Below are positions 14,127 to 23,372 of a stretch of DNA of 64,000 nucleotides, one piece after another. This DNA comes from CAZSHX01 sp964606895 (GTDB lineage: Bacteria > Bacteroidota > Ignavibacteria > Kapaibacteriales > UBA2268). The notes under the pieces were generated by a model, which made no database searches, was not told the origin of the DNA, and was given only the letters and a program-made list of their open reading frames with translations. The stretch spans positions 1-64,000 of the forward strand of contig CAZSHX010000002.1 in assembly GCA_964606895.1 (NCBI GenBank). Direction: 5' to 3'. The position numbers were made by a program, and so were the translations under genes. Numbering within the stretch: the stretch's first letter is position 1; every line of letters starts with the position of its first letter.

Positions 14127-16716
14127 TTTTGAATCGAACTATCTTAGAATTGAAATATCATGATAGATTACATGAACAAAAACGATAATCACTTTGAATC
14201 GAACTATCATAGAATTGAAATTTTAAATTTGTTTAAACATATAGTATTATAGTAAACTTTTAATCGAACTATCTTAGAATTGAAATATATAGAATCCGTT
14301 ATCACTTGCATCAAAACAAACGCTTTGAATCGAACTATCATAGAATTGAAATTGCCAGTAAGCACCGCCGATTGTATCCATTCCGGGCTTTGAATCGAAC
14401 TATCATAGAATTGAAATCTTGGTACGGTTACAATAGCACCCTTGTAAGTATTCTTTGAATCGAACTATCATAGAATTGAAATAGAGCAAAAGAACGATTC
14501 AGATACGAAGAAAACAACCTTTGATTCGAACTATCATAGAATTGAAATTATTTAGATAAAATTTGTACTAATGGAATCGTTGTTTCTTTTAATCGAACTA
14601 TCATAGAATTGAAATGAGTTTGAACTTGAACCGCCTTTGCCTGCTACTCTGTCTTTTAATCGAACTATCATAGAATTGAAATAGTGCAACAGCAAGCACT
14701 AACAAAAAAACACCACTTCTTTTAATCGAACTATCATAGAATTGAAATCTTGAATTCGTTGTCCGCCCTTTGTATGTTTTAGCCTTTGAATCGAACTATC
14801 TTAGAATTGAAATTACGACATCGTATTTCAAGACGGTGCTGTTACAATCTTCTAATCGAACTATCTTAGAATTGAAATGTAAATGTAAACTTCTTGATTG
14901 AACCTATTGCAAGTCTTTTAATCGAACTATCTTAGAATTGAAATTCCGCCGTACTACTATAAGCTGTCAAGGTATCATACTTTGAATCGAACTATCTTAG
15001 AATTGAAATATTGTATCGGCTTTGGCTTTTATATAACCAACTGAACTTTGAATCGAACTATCTTAGAATTGAAATCGTTAATCATTCCTGCATTTGTTAG
15101 AAATTCGTTTCCACTTTGAATCGAACTATCATAGAATTGAAATGTGGATTTACGCCCTACGATTGTACTCGCTCCAACCTTTGAATCGAACTATTTTAGA
15201 ATTGAAATACCTATCAAATAGACTACGTAGGCGAAGGAAAATTAACTTTGAATCGAACTATCATAGAATTGAAATAACTGAGCATCAAGTTTTTTGAGTT
15301 CCTTTGCTTGCTTTGAATCGAACTATCTTAGAATTGAAATACTACAACAGATGTTTGTATTAGGAAAATAGATTCCTTCGAATCGAACTATCATAGAATT
15401 GAAATCGCATAGACGATGCCACGCAACTCAGGGTAAGAATACTTTGAATCGAACTATCATAGAATTGAAATGAATGATATAAAATTACAAACGTCAAATT
15501 AATACCGCTTTTAATCGAACTATCTTAGAATTGAAATTCCTTTACGGTTTGCACTACGGTTTTGAGGTACTGTCCTTTTAATCGAACTATCATAGAATTG
15601 AAATAATTTTCTCCGACAACTCAGTTGGGGACGTAACCAACACTCGAATCGAACTATTTTAGAATTGAAATCTTGAAGCACTTGAGCCTGAAGTTCCATT
15701 AGCTCCGTTTGAATCGAACTAACTTAGAATTGAAATGCGATAGGAGATGTAATTACAGGTGCTACTTCGGCGGCTTTTAATCGAACTATATTAGAATTGA
15801 AATAAATGGAGAGTTTGCGGATGCTACCTGAAAGTAAAACTTTTAATCGAACTATCATAGAATTGAAATATCGAAATCCCCATCACTGGCGGCATCGAAT
15901 TCCCTTTGAATCGAACTATCATAGAATTGAAATGCCCAAGTCCCTGAAGTATGGTCAATATTAATAATACTTTGAATCGAACTATCTTAGAATTGAAATT
16001 TGGCAGTATCAGGACAAACAATCCGAGAAGGGAACTTTTAATCGAACTATCATAGAATTGAAATCTTGAAGCACTTGAACCTGAAGTACCATTAACTCCG
16101 TTTTAATCGAACTACCTTAGAATTGAAATATAGAATTAGCCAAGTCTCTGAGTAATTCCCAGACTTTAAATCGAACTATCATTGAATTGAAATCTAAATA
16201 TCGGATTGAAGTTAAGAACTTAAAAAAACCTTTTAATCGAACTATCATAGAATTGAAATATGATTGACATCATAGTGAACGGCTCGAAATCACACTTAGA
16301 ATCGAACTATCATAGAATTGAAATCCGTCCGTCTGATACCAAGTCGAACCATCCCAAAACTTTTAATCGAACTATCTTAGAATTGAAATATTATTTACGT
16401 TGCCGATTTTGAGTACCGAGAAAATTTTTAATCGAACTATCTTAGAATTGAAATCTATTAAACGTAAACTTATAAAAGCCCTTACCTGAGTCTTTGAATC
16501 GAACTATCATAGAATTGAAATTGCTTAGGCACATCATAAACTTTAATGTCATAATGTCTTTGAATCGAACTATCATAGAATTGAAATATCGAAATCCCCA
16601 TCACTGGCGGCATCGAATTCCCTTTTAATCTTACTATCTTAGAATTGAAACAGTGCATACGCAAGTTGAACACCGGCAAGTCCGAACTTTGAATCGAACT
16701 ATCGTAGAATTGAAAT
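14127..16716 (+). CRISPR. CRISPR array, 40 repeats of 30 bp and 39 spacers
   Basis: I count 40 repeats of about 30 bp (start CTTTGAATCGAAC, end AGAATTGAAAT) separated by spacers of about 34-38 bp. The 3' end ATTGAAAT is the usual tag of Cas6-processed type I/III repeats. Repeats vary at two main positions: G/T at position 5 and A/T near position 19, in all combinations. R39 (16622-16651) is the most degenerate, with CTTA replacing CGAA and a final C. Spacer 27 (15870-15903) and spacer 38 (16588-16621) are identical. Spacers 24 (15672-15706) and 30 (16065-16099) differ at 3 of 35 positions. The array lies in the orientation of the cas operon. Confidence 0.98.
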
Positions 16717-16867
16717 TTGCAACCTCAATGAGAAATAAATTGCTCAATGATGTCAAATTTTCTTAATTTTGTAGGCATCTCAATAAAGTTGTCTGATGAT
16801 TGTTGAACAAAATAGTTAGTATCTGTTTTGGGAAATGAACAATTTATAAATTTAATTGGATTCAATT

Positions 16868-18061
16868 ATGGAAAAATTAAACTTATTTTTTAGTAAAATC
16901 AAAGAACTTAGCTTCTGGCAAAGAGTATTTTTCTGGAGCAGTATTACGGCTCTAAGTTATGAAGCATATCAGGAATTCCGTGAATTTGAGAAAAGGTTTA
17001 ATTCCGACCGAGAAAACACCGATGCTTTAAAGAATTTGATAACCGAACTTAAAACTAAAAATGAGAATAATTCCTTAAGATTTCAAGATTATGAACTTGA
17101 GAAATATGAGAAAGCCCATAAAATTGAATTACTTGAGGCTAAGATTTCTGACCTAAATAATGAATTGAAGGAAAAGAACGATAAAATTTCGAAGCATGAA
17201 GCACAGGAAGATGAAAGAAGCAAGACTTACCAAAATAACATTTCTCAATTGAATCAGGTTAAAAACAGCATGGAGAAAGAAAGACAGCGGTTGGATGACG
17301 ATAGACTAAAAGAAAAGGAAGAAGAGTTCGAGTTGATGAAAAAAACTTGGGTGAACCATGAAACTGATATTCAGCAATCAATCAAAATCATCTGCCGTAA
17401 TCATATCATTGATTATGTTGAGAAAGTGCCATTCAATTTGAAGCCTGATAATACAATTAAAATTTGTGAAGAGTTCATTATTTTTGATGCAAAAAGTCCT
17501 TCAAATAATGATTTAAAGAATTTTCCAAGTTACATTGTTGAGCAGACAAAGAATGTTAAGAAGTATGCAAATCAGCAAAATGTCAGAAAGGATATTTTCC
17601 TCGTAATTCCTACAAACACAATACATGCAATTCCCAAATTCTCATATAACATGTCAGACTACAATGTGTATATCGTTACCAAAGATTCTTTGGAACCAAT
17701 AATATTGTCATTAAAAAAGATAGAGGAATATGAATTCGCAGAGCAACTCAGCCCAGAAGACAGAGATAATATCTGTAGGGTAATCGGTAAATTTTCGCAT
17801 TCGACCAAAAGGAGAATTCAAATTGACCAATTTTTTATAGACCTAAACTTAGATTTGCTGAAAAAATGTAAAAGTGGGATACCCAAGGAAATGTTAAAGC
17901 AAGTTGGCGACATAGAAAAAGCTGAGATTATTAATCCGCCTGCGGATAGAAGGGACAAGCATTTATTAACCCAAGAACTTGAGGAAAGTCAAAATCTTCT
18001 CAATGCTGGGATAGCAAATCTTGAAATTAATTTACCAGAACTGGGAACAGAAGGATTATGA
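16868..18061 (+). CDS. Coiled-coil protein with RmuC-like / PD-(D/E)XK-like domain
   Basis: I use the ATG at 16868 (397 aa) rather than an upstream TTG in frame. The N-terminus has a moderately hydrophobic stretch (FWQRVFFWSSITALSYEAY) that may associate with a membrane. A long charged coiled coil follows (about residues 35-165). The second half has KPDNTIKICEEFIIFDAKSP, which resembles the conserved PD...IDAK signature of RmuC-type nuclease-fold proteins, and a later LVIPTNTIHAI segment. RmuC-like proteins are linked to DNA recombination and inversion control; that role is family knowledge, not shown here. It lies 151 nt after the last CRISPR repeat, and its stop overlaps a 20-codon frame leading to the next gene. 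A link to CRISPR immunity is only positional. Confidence 0.6.
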   Translation: MEKLNLFFSKIKELSFWQRVFFWSSITALSYEAYQEFREFEKRFNSDRENTDALKNLITELKTKNENNSLRFQDYELEKYEKAHKIELLEAKISDLNNELKEKNDKISKHEAQEDERSKTYQNNISQLNQVKNSMEKERQRLDDDRLKEKEEEFELMKKTWVNHETDIQQSIKIICRNHIIDYVEKVPFNLKPDNTIKICEEFIIFDAKSPSNNDLKNFPSYIVEQTKNVKKYANQQNVRKDIFLVIPTNTIHAIPKFSYNMSDYNVYIVTKDSLEPIILSLKKIEEYEFAEQLSPEDRDNICRVIGKFSHSTKRRIQIDQFFIDLNLDLLKKCKSGIPKEMLKQVGDIEKAEIINPPADRRDKHLLTQELEESQNLLNAGIANLEINLPELGTEGL

Positions 18062-18116
18062 ATAAACAAAAATTGAACAACTTTGAAGGTATAATTGAAA
18101 CCTTTGGGGCTGAAGG

Positions 18117-18524
18117 ATGAGAAATTTTCTTGTAATAGATATATTATTTTCGGGCTACTTAGGGATTAGTCAAAGAGTAAGCGGTGATGAAAACAAAATT
18201 CAATTTACAAGCCGAAAATTCTATAAAGTTGTTGAAAATGAAATTTATCGTCCTACAGCAGAACAATATGAATCATTCATCGAGTATCTTGCAAACATGG
18301 AACTTTGGGAAAAGGGATACAATGATTCCAACATTCTCGATGGTACTCAATGGAAATGTAATATATGGAATAAAGATATTAGAATTAACACTAATGGCTC
18401 CAATAGCTATCCACCGAATTTTGATGAGTTCATGAAAGAAGTTAGAAAACTTATTAATGGCAGAAAATTCTGGAATAGCGATTATGGAATCAGGATGTTG
18501 AAACAGAACACCACCATGTGCTAA
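18117..18524 (+). CDS. Hypothetical protein, 135 aa
   Basis: This protein contains DGTQWKCNIWNKDIRI and GSNSYPPNFDEFMKEVRKLI. I recall these features from a family of small uncharacterised bacterial proteins with a beta-rich core, but I cannot name it. Between the preceding RmuC-like gene and this one lies a 20-codon frame (18058-18120, MNKQKLNNFEG...) that overlaps both neighbours with ATGA junctions, so translational coupling through a small leader-like peptide, or a split N-terminus, is possible. The N-terminal 25 residues of the annotated frame are hydrophobic (LVIDILFSGYLGISQ) but more like beta strands than a signal peptide. Confidence 0.55.
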   Translation: MRNFLVIDILFSGYLGISQRVSGDENKIQFTSRKFYKVVENEIYRPTAEQYESFIEYLANMELWEKGYNDSNILDGTQWKCNIWNKDIRINTNGSNSYPPNFDEFMKEVRKLINGRKFWNSDYGIRMLKQNTTMC

Positions 18525-18809
18525 CAGGGTTGAGTCAGTTGCGGTTTCTTGCTTAGTCGAGCAAATACTGCTTTCAACCTAAAGCGAACAAATGGAGGCA
18601 TCTATGTGCGTTTTTGGGAGTATATTATAGTAATCTATATGGTACCTGTTCAGAGAAACAGGTGAAGCGTTCTACCGAAATATCTGTATTCATAATATTT
18701 GGAAGCTACTATGATTATTTAATGTTGAAATACTTACGATATTGATTATTCAATATGGGAATATCCCTCAAATTCCTTATCTGAAATGAAAATTATCAGC
18801 AATTTTCCC

Positions 18810-21800
18810 CTACTTCACCACCACCAATCTCTTTTGATACAAACCACTTGCTGTGTTCATTACGAGATAATATATACCCGATTCCAAATCCTCTGTTGAG
18901 AAGATAAGTTCATAATTCCCGGATTTCTTTTCTCCAGAGAACAAGACTTTTTTCGTGATACCGAGAGTATTGATTATACTTATACTCGTTTTTCCGTCTT
19001 CGAGCAAAGAGTATTTCATATAGGCTGATTCGGTTACAGGATTTGGGGAAAGAGTTTCGATTTGGGCTGTGGTGCTTAGTTTCATCATCCGTATTCCGTC
19101 TGCATCGCACAGGTCAAGCTCAAAAACTCCGTCATTTAGAATTTCAGCTTTGATTGTTGTATCAAGCCATTTGAAATCTCTGAATATCAGGTCAGTTTTC
19201 GGAAATGCTCCCAAAAGTGCTTTGGTGTTGATTTCAGCCAACTGCATGTTCCCTGTTCGGGCATTTCCCTCAAGTTCAATTACAAAATCGTAGGAATTTA
19301 TGTCAAACATCGGCGGTACAGTGCTGTTCAAATGAACCCTGCCGTCAAATCGGTTGAAGCCAAGATATTGAAGCACTTGACTGTTCCAGCTTATGCTTGT
19401 TATGAATGCCATACTGCCTTTAATATCAACGTTCTTTGCTTCGATGATTTTCACAGCCAAGTCAACCAATGTTCCGGGTTTGCCTTTGGGAATGCTTGGG
19501 ATTATTTTGAGAACAGTCAGCGAGGTTTTGTCATTGCCTTGAACAGCGAAGGATGATATTTTCGATGTTTTAATTTCACCTTTATCGGTCTGTAACGTTA
19601 TAAATGCTTCATCTGAACCTGAAGTTTGTGGCTTGAAGGCAACAACAAACTCAGCTTCGTTCATTGGTTTTAAAATTGAAAGAATATCTGGCATCGTATC
19701 TTTAATCGTGAACTGACCGGATTTGCTCTGAAATTCCACATTTGCGATTTTGACATTTTCCTCACAGATATTTTTGAATTTAACAATTCCAAGTTTTACA
19801 GTTTCGTATCCCGGGATAATGTAACATTCATGTATTGCAATGTCCTTTGTGCTAATGCAGTCTCCTGCGGCATTTACAGATACCGAAATTGAATCGTAAC
19901 CGATACATCCCTTATCGGAAGTTTGGACTATTTTCACTTTTCCTGTTTTGTTCTGGTCCCAAGTAACACTAATGTTTGCATCTGTGTCTTTACCTGATAA
20001 TGCTCCGTTTTCAATAAACCAATTGTAGGTACTTCCTGCGACAGTTGGAACCGAATAGCTTTCTTTAGCATTCAGAAAAACAATGTTTTTTCCACTGATT
20101 TTTGGTTTGGGTAATGGATTAACCGTAATTGTCACTTTTGAGGTTGCTGTATCACCGTTTGAATCAGTGACTCGTATTGTATATGTTGTAGTTGATAATG
20201 GTGTTGCCTCGGGATTTGGCATTGTATCGTTGCTTAATCCGGTGGAGGGTGTCCATAAGAATTTGAACGGAGGCTTCCCACCTGATGCAGGATTTTGGCT
20301 ACCGAGTTGAATTGATTCTCTTTCGCAGATTTCTTGGTCAGTTCCTGCAAAAACAATTAATTTATCGGGTGCCAATACGTTGACCGACAAAGTATCTGAC
20401 TTCTTGCATCCCGTTGCTGTGATGGTTTGAGTTATTGTAACAAGTCCATTACCTGTTTCCAGCCATTTAATCTGTACATCCTTAGTATTGTCCACCCCGA
20501 TAATTTGACCACCCTTTGGCAGATTCCATTTGTTATCTGTACCGTTAGGAAAAACGGCTGAATAAGTTACAGTATCTCCGGCTGTCGGATTTGATTTTGA
20601 TTCAGTAATTTTTGGTGTTGGCAAAGGATTTACCTGAACGTTGACTTCTGCCGTTGCTGTACTGTCTCTTGAATCTTTAACGGTCAGAGAGTATTTGGTT
20701 AATGTTTTTGGATATACAATCGGATTTGGCAGAGTATCATTATTCAAATCTGTGTTTGGTGTCCATTTGAATCTGTAAGGCGGTAAACCTCCAACAGCAG
20801 GATTTGTATTCCCGATTTGAACTGAATCTCCTGAGCAAATTGAGGCTGAGCTATTGACATTCAGGCTGAGAGTACCCGGCGAAGTTACATTAACAAGTAA
20901 AGTATCGCTATTTTTGCAACCTGTGGCTGTAATCGTTTGTTCTAAGATTACTTTTCCGATGCCGTTGGTTTGCCAATTGATTTCTACAGACTGACCAATT
21001 TTTGAGCCAATTATGGTTCCACCAATGCAATTCCATAGATTCTCTTTGCCATTAGGAAAGGCTGATGAATACTGTTCCGTTGTACTTGAAAAAACAATAG
21101 TACGGCCACTAATTGTTGGTTTGGTGTGCATTGTTATTACAACATCAATACTATCAGAATAAATAATTGAAGGGGATGAGCTAACAATTTTTATTTTATA
21201 TGGTTTATCAGGTATTAAATCTAATGGCAAAGAACAAGTAATTTTCGATGCTTTATTTGTATCAATTCTGCCAATGGTAACGGGATTTGTAAATAACCCA
21301 TTTGAATCTGAAAGTAAGATAGAAAAATAATTAGTTATACCAAAATAACCTGTTATCCTATATGGAATTTCAAAAGTTGAACCAATACATAGAAATTTAT
21401 TTTTTAAATCTAATGATAAAGAATGTATAGAATAATTTAAAATAGTGCCACCTGAACCAGTAACCCACCCAAAATTATTTTTTGTAAAATAGGAGCAATT
21501 AAGATGTTGATTTGTTGGTCTCATCGAAAAAGGCCATGTTTCCCCACCATCTATGGAAGATAAGATATAACCATTATTACAAAAAAGAAAAACTTCTTTT
21601 GAATTTAAAAAACTAACTGAATTCATCCAATAAGCTGTAATGCTTTTTCCAACATCAGACCAATTATTACCTCCATCTGTTGTTTTAGTCACTGAAGCTC
21701 CTCCGCATGCTATTAAAATTTTATCAGAATAAGCTTTAATTGTACCTAACCATCCAGATACATTAGATTTCTGTTGCAACCATGTATTACCGCCATCAAA

Positions 21801-22346
21801 AGTTTTATATATCGCTCCATTAGAGCCTACAATCCATCCAATTTTATCATTATAGAAATATATATCATTCGTCCAAGGCCCAGAAGATAAAATCTCAATC
21901 CAATTTATACCGCTGTCAGTAGATTTATAGATTTGACCACCATTTGTGCCACAGAAACCTAATTGCTTGCTAACAAAAAACACACACATGATTGCCGATG
22001 TAGGTTTTAGTCCTGGTGGCGTACTTGATTGCCATTTTTTCCCGCCATCTACAGTCCTGAATACTTGATTTGACGAACCATACCAACCATTTAAAGTGTC
22101 TTTAAAAAAAATGCTCCCAATTGGAGTACTATTTAAACAAAGTTTTAGCCAATTTTCTCCTGAGTTCTTTGTATAAAGTAATGTATCTGAACCAGAAATT
22201 GATGTCCAACCATGAACTGAATCAGAAAAAAATACATTTCCTACTGTTAGAGATGAATTTGTAATTTGTTTGACCCAATTGTCATTACTATACAAATTAA
22301 TGTTTAAGAGTAAGATACCGACAACCAAATACTTGATTATTTTCAT
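18810..22346 (-). CDS. Secreted multi-domain T9SS protein with YCF48-type propeller
   Basis: This 1178-aa protein has a signal peptide (YLVVGILLLNINLYS), then YCF48/BNR-like repeats (about residues 25-310, each with a W and a DGG or SGE turn). PKD/SprB-like Ig modules follow (about 315-830), then an ASH-like domain and a cohesin-like region (about 840-1085). A T9SS type A sorting domain ends the chain (LSPNPVTESAYMKYSLLEDG, ending YQKRLVVVK). The sorting domain directs export through the Por system and removal or anchoring at the surface. From about residue 480 onward it is a close paralog of the protein at 33501-38612, including the ASH, cohesin and sorting parts. It is the last gene of the long minus-strand block. 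Ligand unknown. Confidence 0.85.
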   Translation of the reverse strand: MKIIKYLVVGILLLNINLYSNDNWVKQITNSSLTVGNVFFSDSVHGWTSISGSDTLLYTKNSGENWLKLCLNSTPIGSIFFKDTLNGWYGSSNQVFRTVDGGKKWQSSTPPGLKPTSAIMCVFFVSKQLGFCGTNGGQIYKSTDSGINWIEILSSGPWTNDIYFYNDKIGWIVGSNGAIYKTFDGGNTWLQQKSNVSGWLGTIKAYSDKILIACGGASVTKTTDGGNNWSDVGKSITAYWMNSVSFLNSKEVFLFCNNGYILSSIDGGETWPFSMRPTNQHLNCSYFTKNNFGWVTGSGGTILNYSIHSLSLDLKNKFLCIGSTFEIPYRITGYFGITNYFSILLSDSNGLFTNPVTIGRIDTNKASKITCSLPLDLIPDKPYKIKIVSSSPSIIYSDSIDVVITMHTKPTISGRTIVFSSTTEQYSSAFPNGKENLWNCIGGTIIGSKIGQSVEINWQTNGIGKVILEQTITATGCKNSDTLLVNVTSPGTLSLNVNSSASICSGDSVQIGNTNPAVGGLPPYRFKWTPNTDLNNDTLPNPIVYPKTLTKYSLTVKDSRDSTATAEVNVQVNPLPTPKITESKSNPTAGDTVTYSAVFPNGTDNKWNLPKGGQIIGVDNTKDVQIKWLETGNGLVTITQTITATGCKKSDTLSVNVLAPDKLIVFAGTDQEICERESIQLGSQNPASGGKPPFKFLWTPSTGLSNDTMPNPEATPLSTTTYTIRVTDSNGDTATSKVTITVNPLPKPKISGKNIVFLNAKESYSVPTVAGSTYNWFIENGALSGKDTDANISVTWDQNKTGKVKIVQTSDKGCIGYDSISVSVNAAGDCISTKDIAIHECYIIPGYETVKLGIVKFKNICEENVKIANVEFQSKSGQFTIKDTMPDILSILKPMNEAEFVVAFKPQTSGSDEAFITLQTDKGEIKTSKISSFAVQGNDKTSLTVLKIIPSIPKGKPGTLVDLAVKIIEAKNVDIKGSMAFITSISWNSQVLQYLGFNRFDGRVHLNSTVPPMFDINSYDFVIELEGNARTGNMQLAEINTKALLGAFPKTDLIFRDFKWLDTTIKAEILNDGVFELDLCDADGIRMMKLSTTAQIETLSPNPVTESAYMKYSLLEDGKTSISIINTLGITKKVLFSGEKKSGNYELIFSTEDLESGIYYLVMNTASGLYQKRLVVVK

Positions 22347-22476
22347 ATTTAATACTTATTCTAAAATGAATAATTCTGTAAATTTATCATAGTTGCTTAA
22401 TCTTCATAGTTTTAACTGTTTTTTCTTAGAATATTGCGACATAATTTCAAATAGATTTGGTAGTAAATTATATATA

Positions 22477-23238
22477 TTACAACAATACAGTTTTATAATC
22501 GCCAAAATTCCCTAATAATTCTACTTCTTTGTTTAATTTTTCAATAGAGGGAGTGGAAAGCAAATATTTTAAATATCCCACATCTGCGATATACCTGGAA
22601 CAAAAATACCAAATACCCATATTCACTAAAATAGGTGATGATTTCGCTTTCAAGGATGTTTCAATTAACCCTAAGGACACGATTAAATCTTCTCCTCCTA
22701 AGTCAATATAGCGAAAATTATCGCTACTAAAATTTAATTTTAATGCTTTAATAGCTTCTCTTACCCAAATATCTATAGGGTTTAAAAAAACATATTCTTC
22801 TTTTTTTAAATCTTTCATGTCCATTAAATATGCTATATCTCTTAGAAAAAAAGATTTGATTTTAGGTCCAATACCATTTAATTTAATTGAATCAAAAGCA
22901 CCCTTAATATCTTTATCTGATAATAGTTGAATAGTTTGACAAATATCAAGCTTAATTATTTCGGGGTCAAGTGCCGGATTATTATAGAGATTATTTGGAC
23001 CATAGAAATGTTCTTTGAAAGATGTTGAAATATCTTTCGGCGGTTTTGTATTAAAAGCCTTTATAGTTGCGATTCTAAAACCATTTGGTGCTCCTCTACG
23101 ATTAAAAGCCCAATAAAAAAAGAACATTTTGGTAGCATAATCTTTATCGGTTTTCATTTTATCCAAGTCAACAATCGAAAGTGTATTTTCAACATATCTA
23201 CTGCCGAAATCACTGAACCAATTAATTATCTTATCCAT
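22477..23238 (-). CDS. HhH-GPD-like DNA glycosylase homologue
   Basis: I choose the ATG at 23238 (253 aa); the longer frame adds an Ile-rich N-terminus that looks untranslated. The segment SIKLNGIGPKIKSFFLRD matches a helix-hairpin-helix with Lys at the position of the catalytic lysine of OGG/AGOG-type glycosylases. About 25 residues later, LNPIDIWVREAI supplies an Asp like the conserved catalytic Asp. This pattern is that of the HhH-GPD base-excision superfamily, which removes oxidised or mispaired bases. The rest of the protein is not a standard OGG or MutY, and no FeS cluster Cys set is visible. It has no signal peptide and is unlike its secreted neighbours. Confidence 0.55.
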   Translation of the reverse strand: MDKIINWFSDFGSRYVENTLSIVDLDKMKTDKDYATKMFFFYWAFNRRGAPNGFRIATIKAFNTKPPKDISTSFKEHFYGPNNLYNNPALDPEIIKLDICQTIQLLSDKDIKGAFDSIKLNGIGPKIKSFFLRDIAYLMDMKDLKKEEYVFLNPIDIWVREAIKALKLNFSSDNFRYIDLGGEDLIVSLGLIETSLKAKSSPILVNMGIWYFCSRYIADVGYLKYLLSTPSIEKLNKEVELLGNFGDYKTVLL

Positions 23239-23372
23239 AGCTATTCCCAGTTTTTTAATGATAAATATTTTTCTTATTGTATTATTTATTTCCCAAAAGT
23301 TTAAAATAATAATAATAATCATACAACTTACTACAAAATCAATTAAATAACAAATTTAAACACAAATTAATT

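Noticed and set aside
15824..16679. Open frames on the minus strand through the CRISPR array
   Set aside because: They consist of repeated translations of the CRISPR repeat joined by spacers, an effect of regular spacing, not genes.
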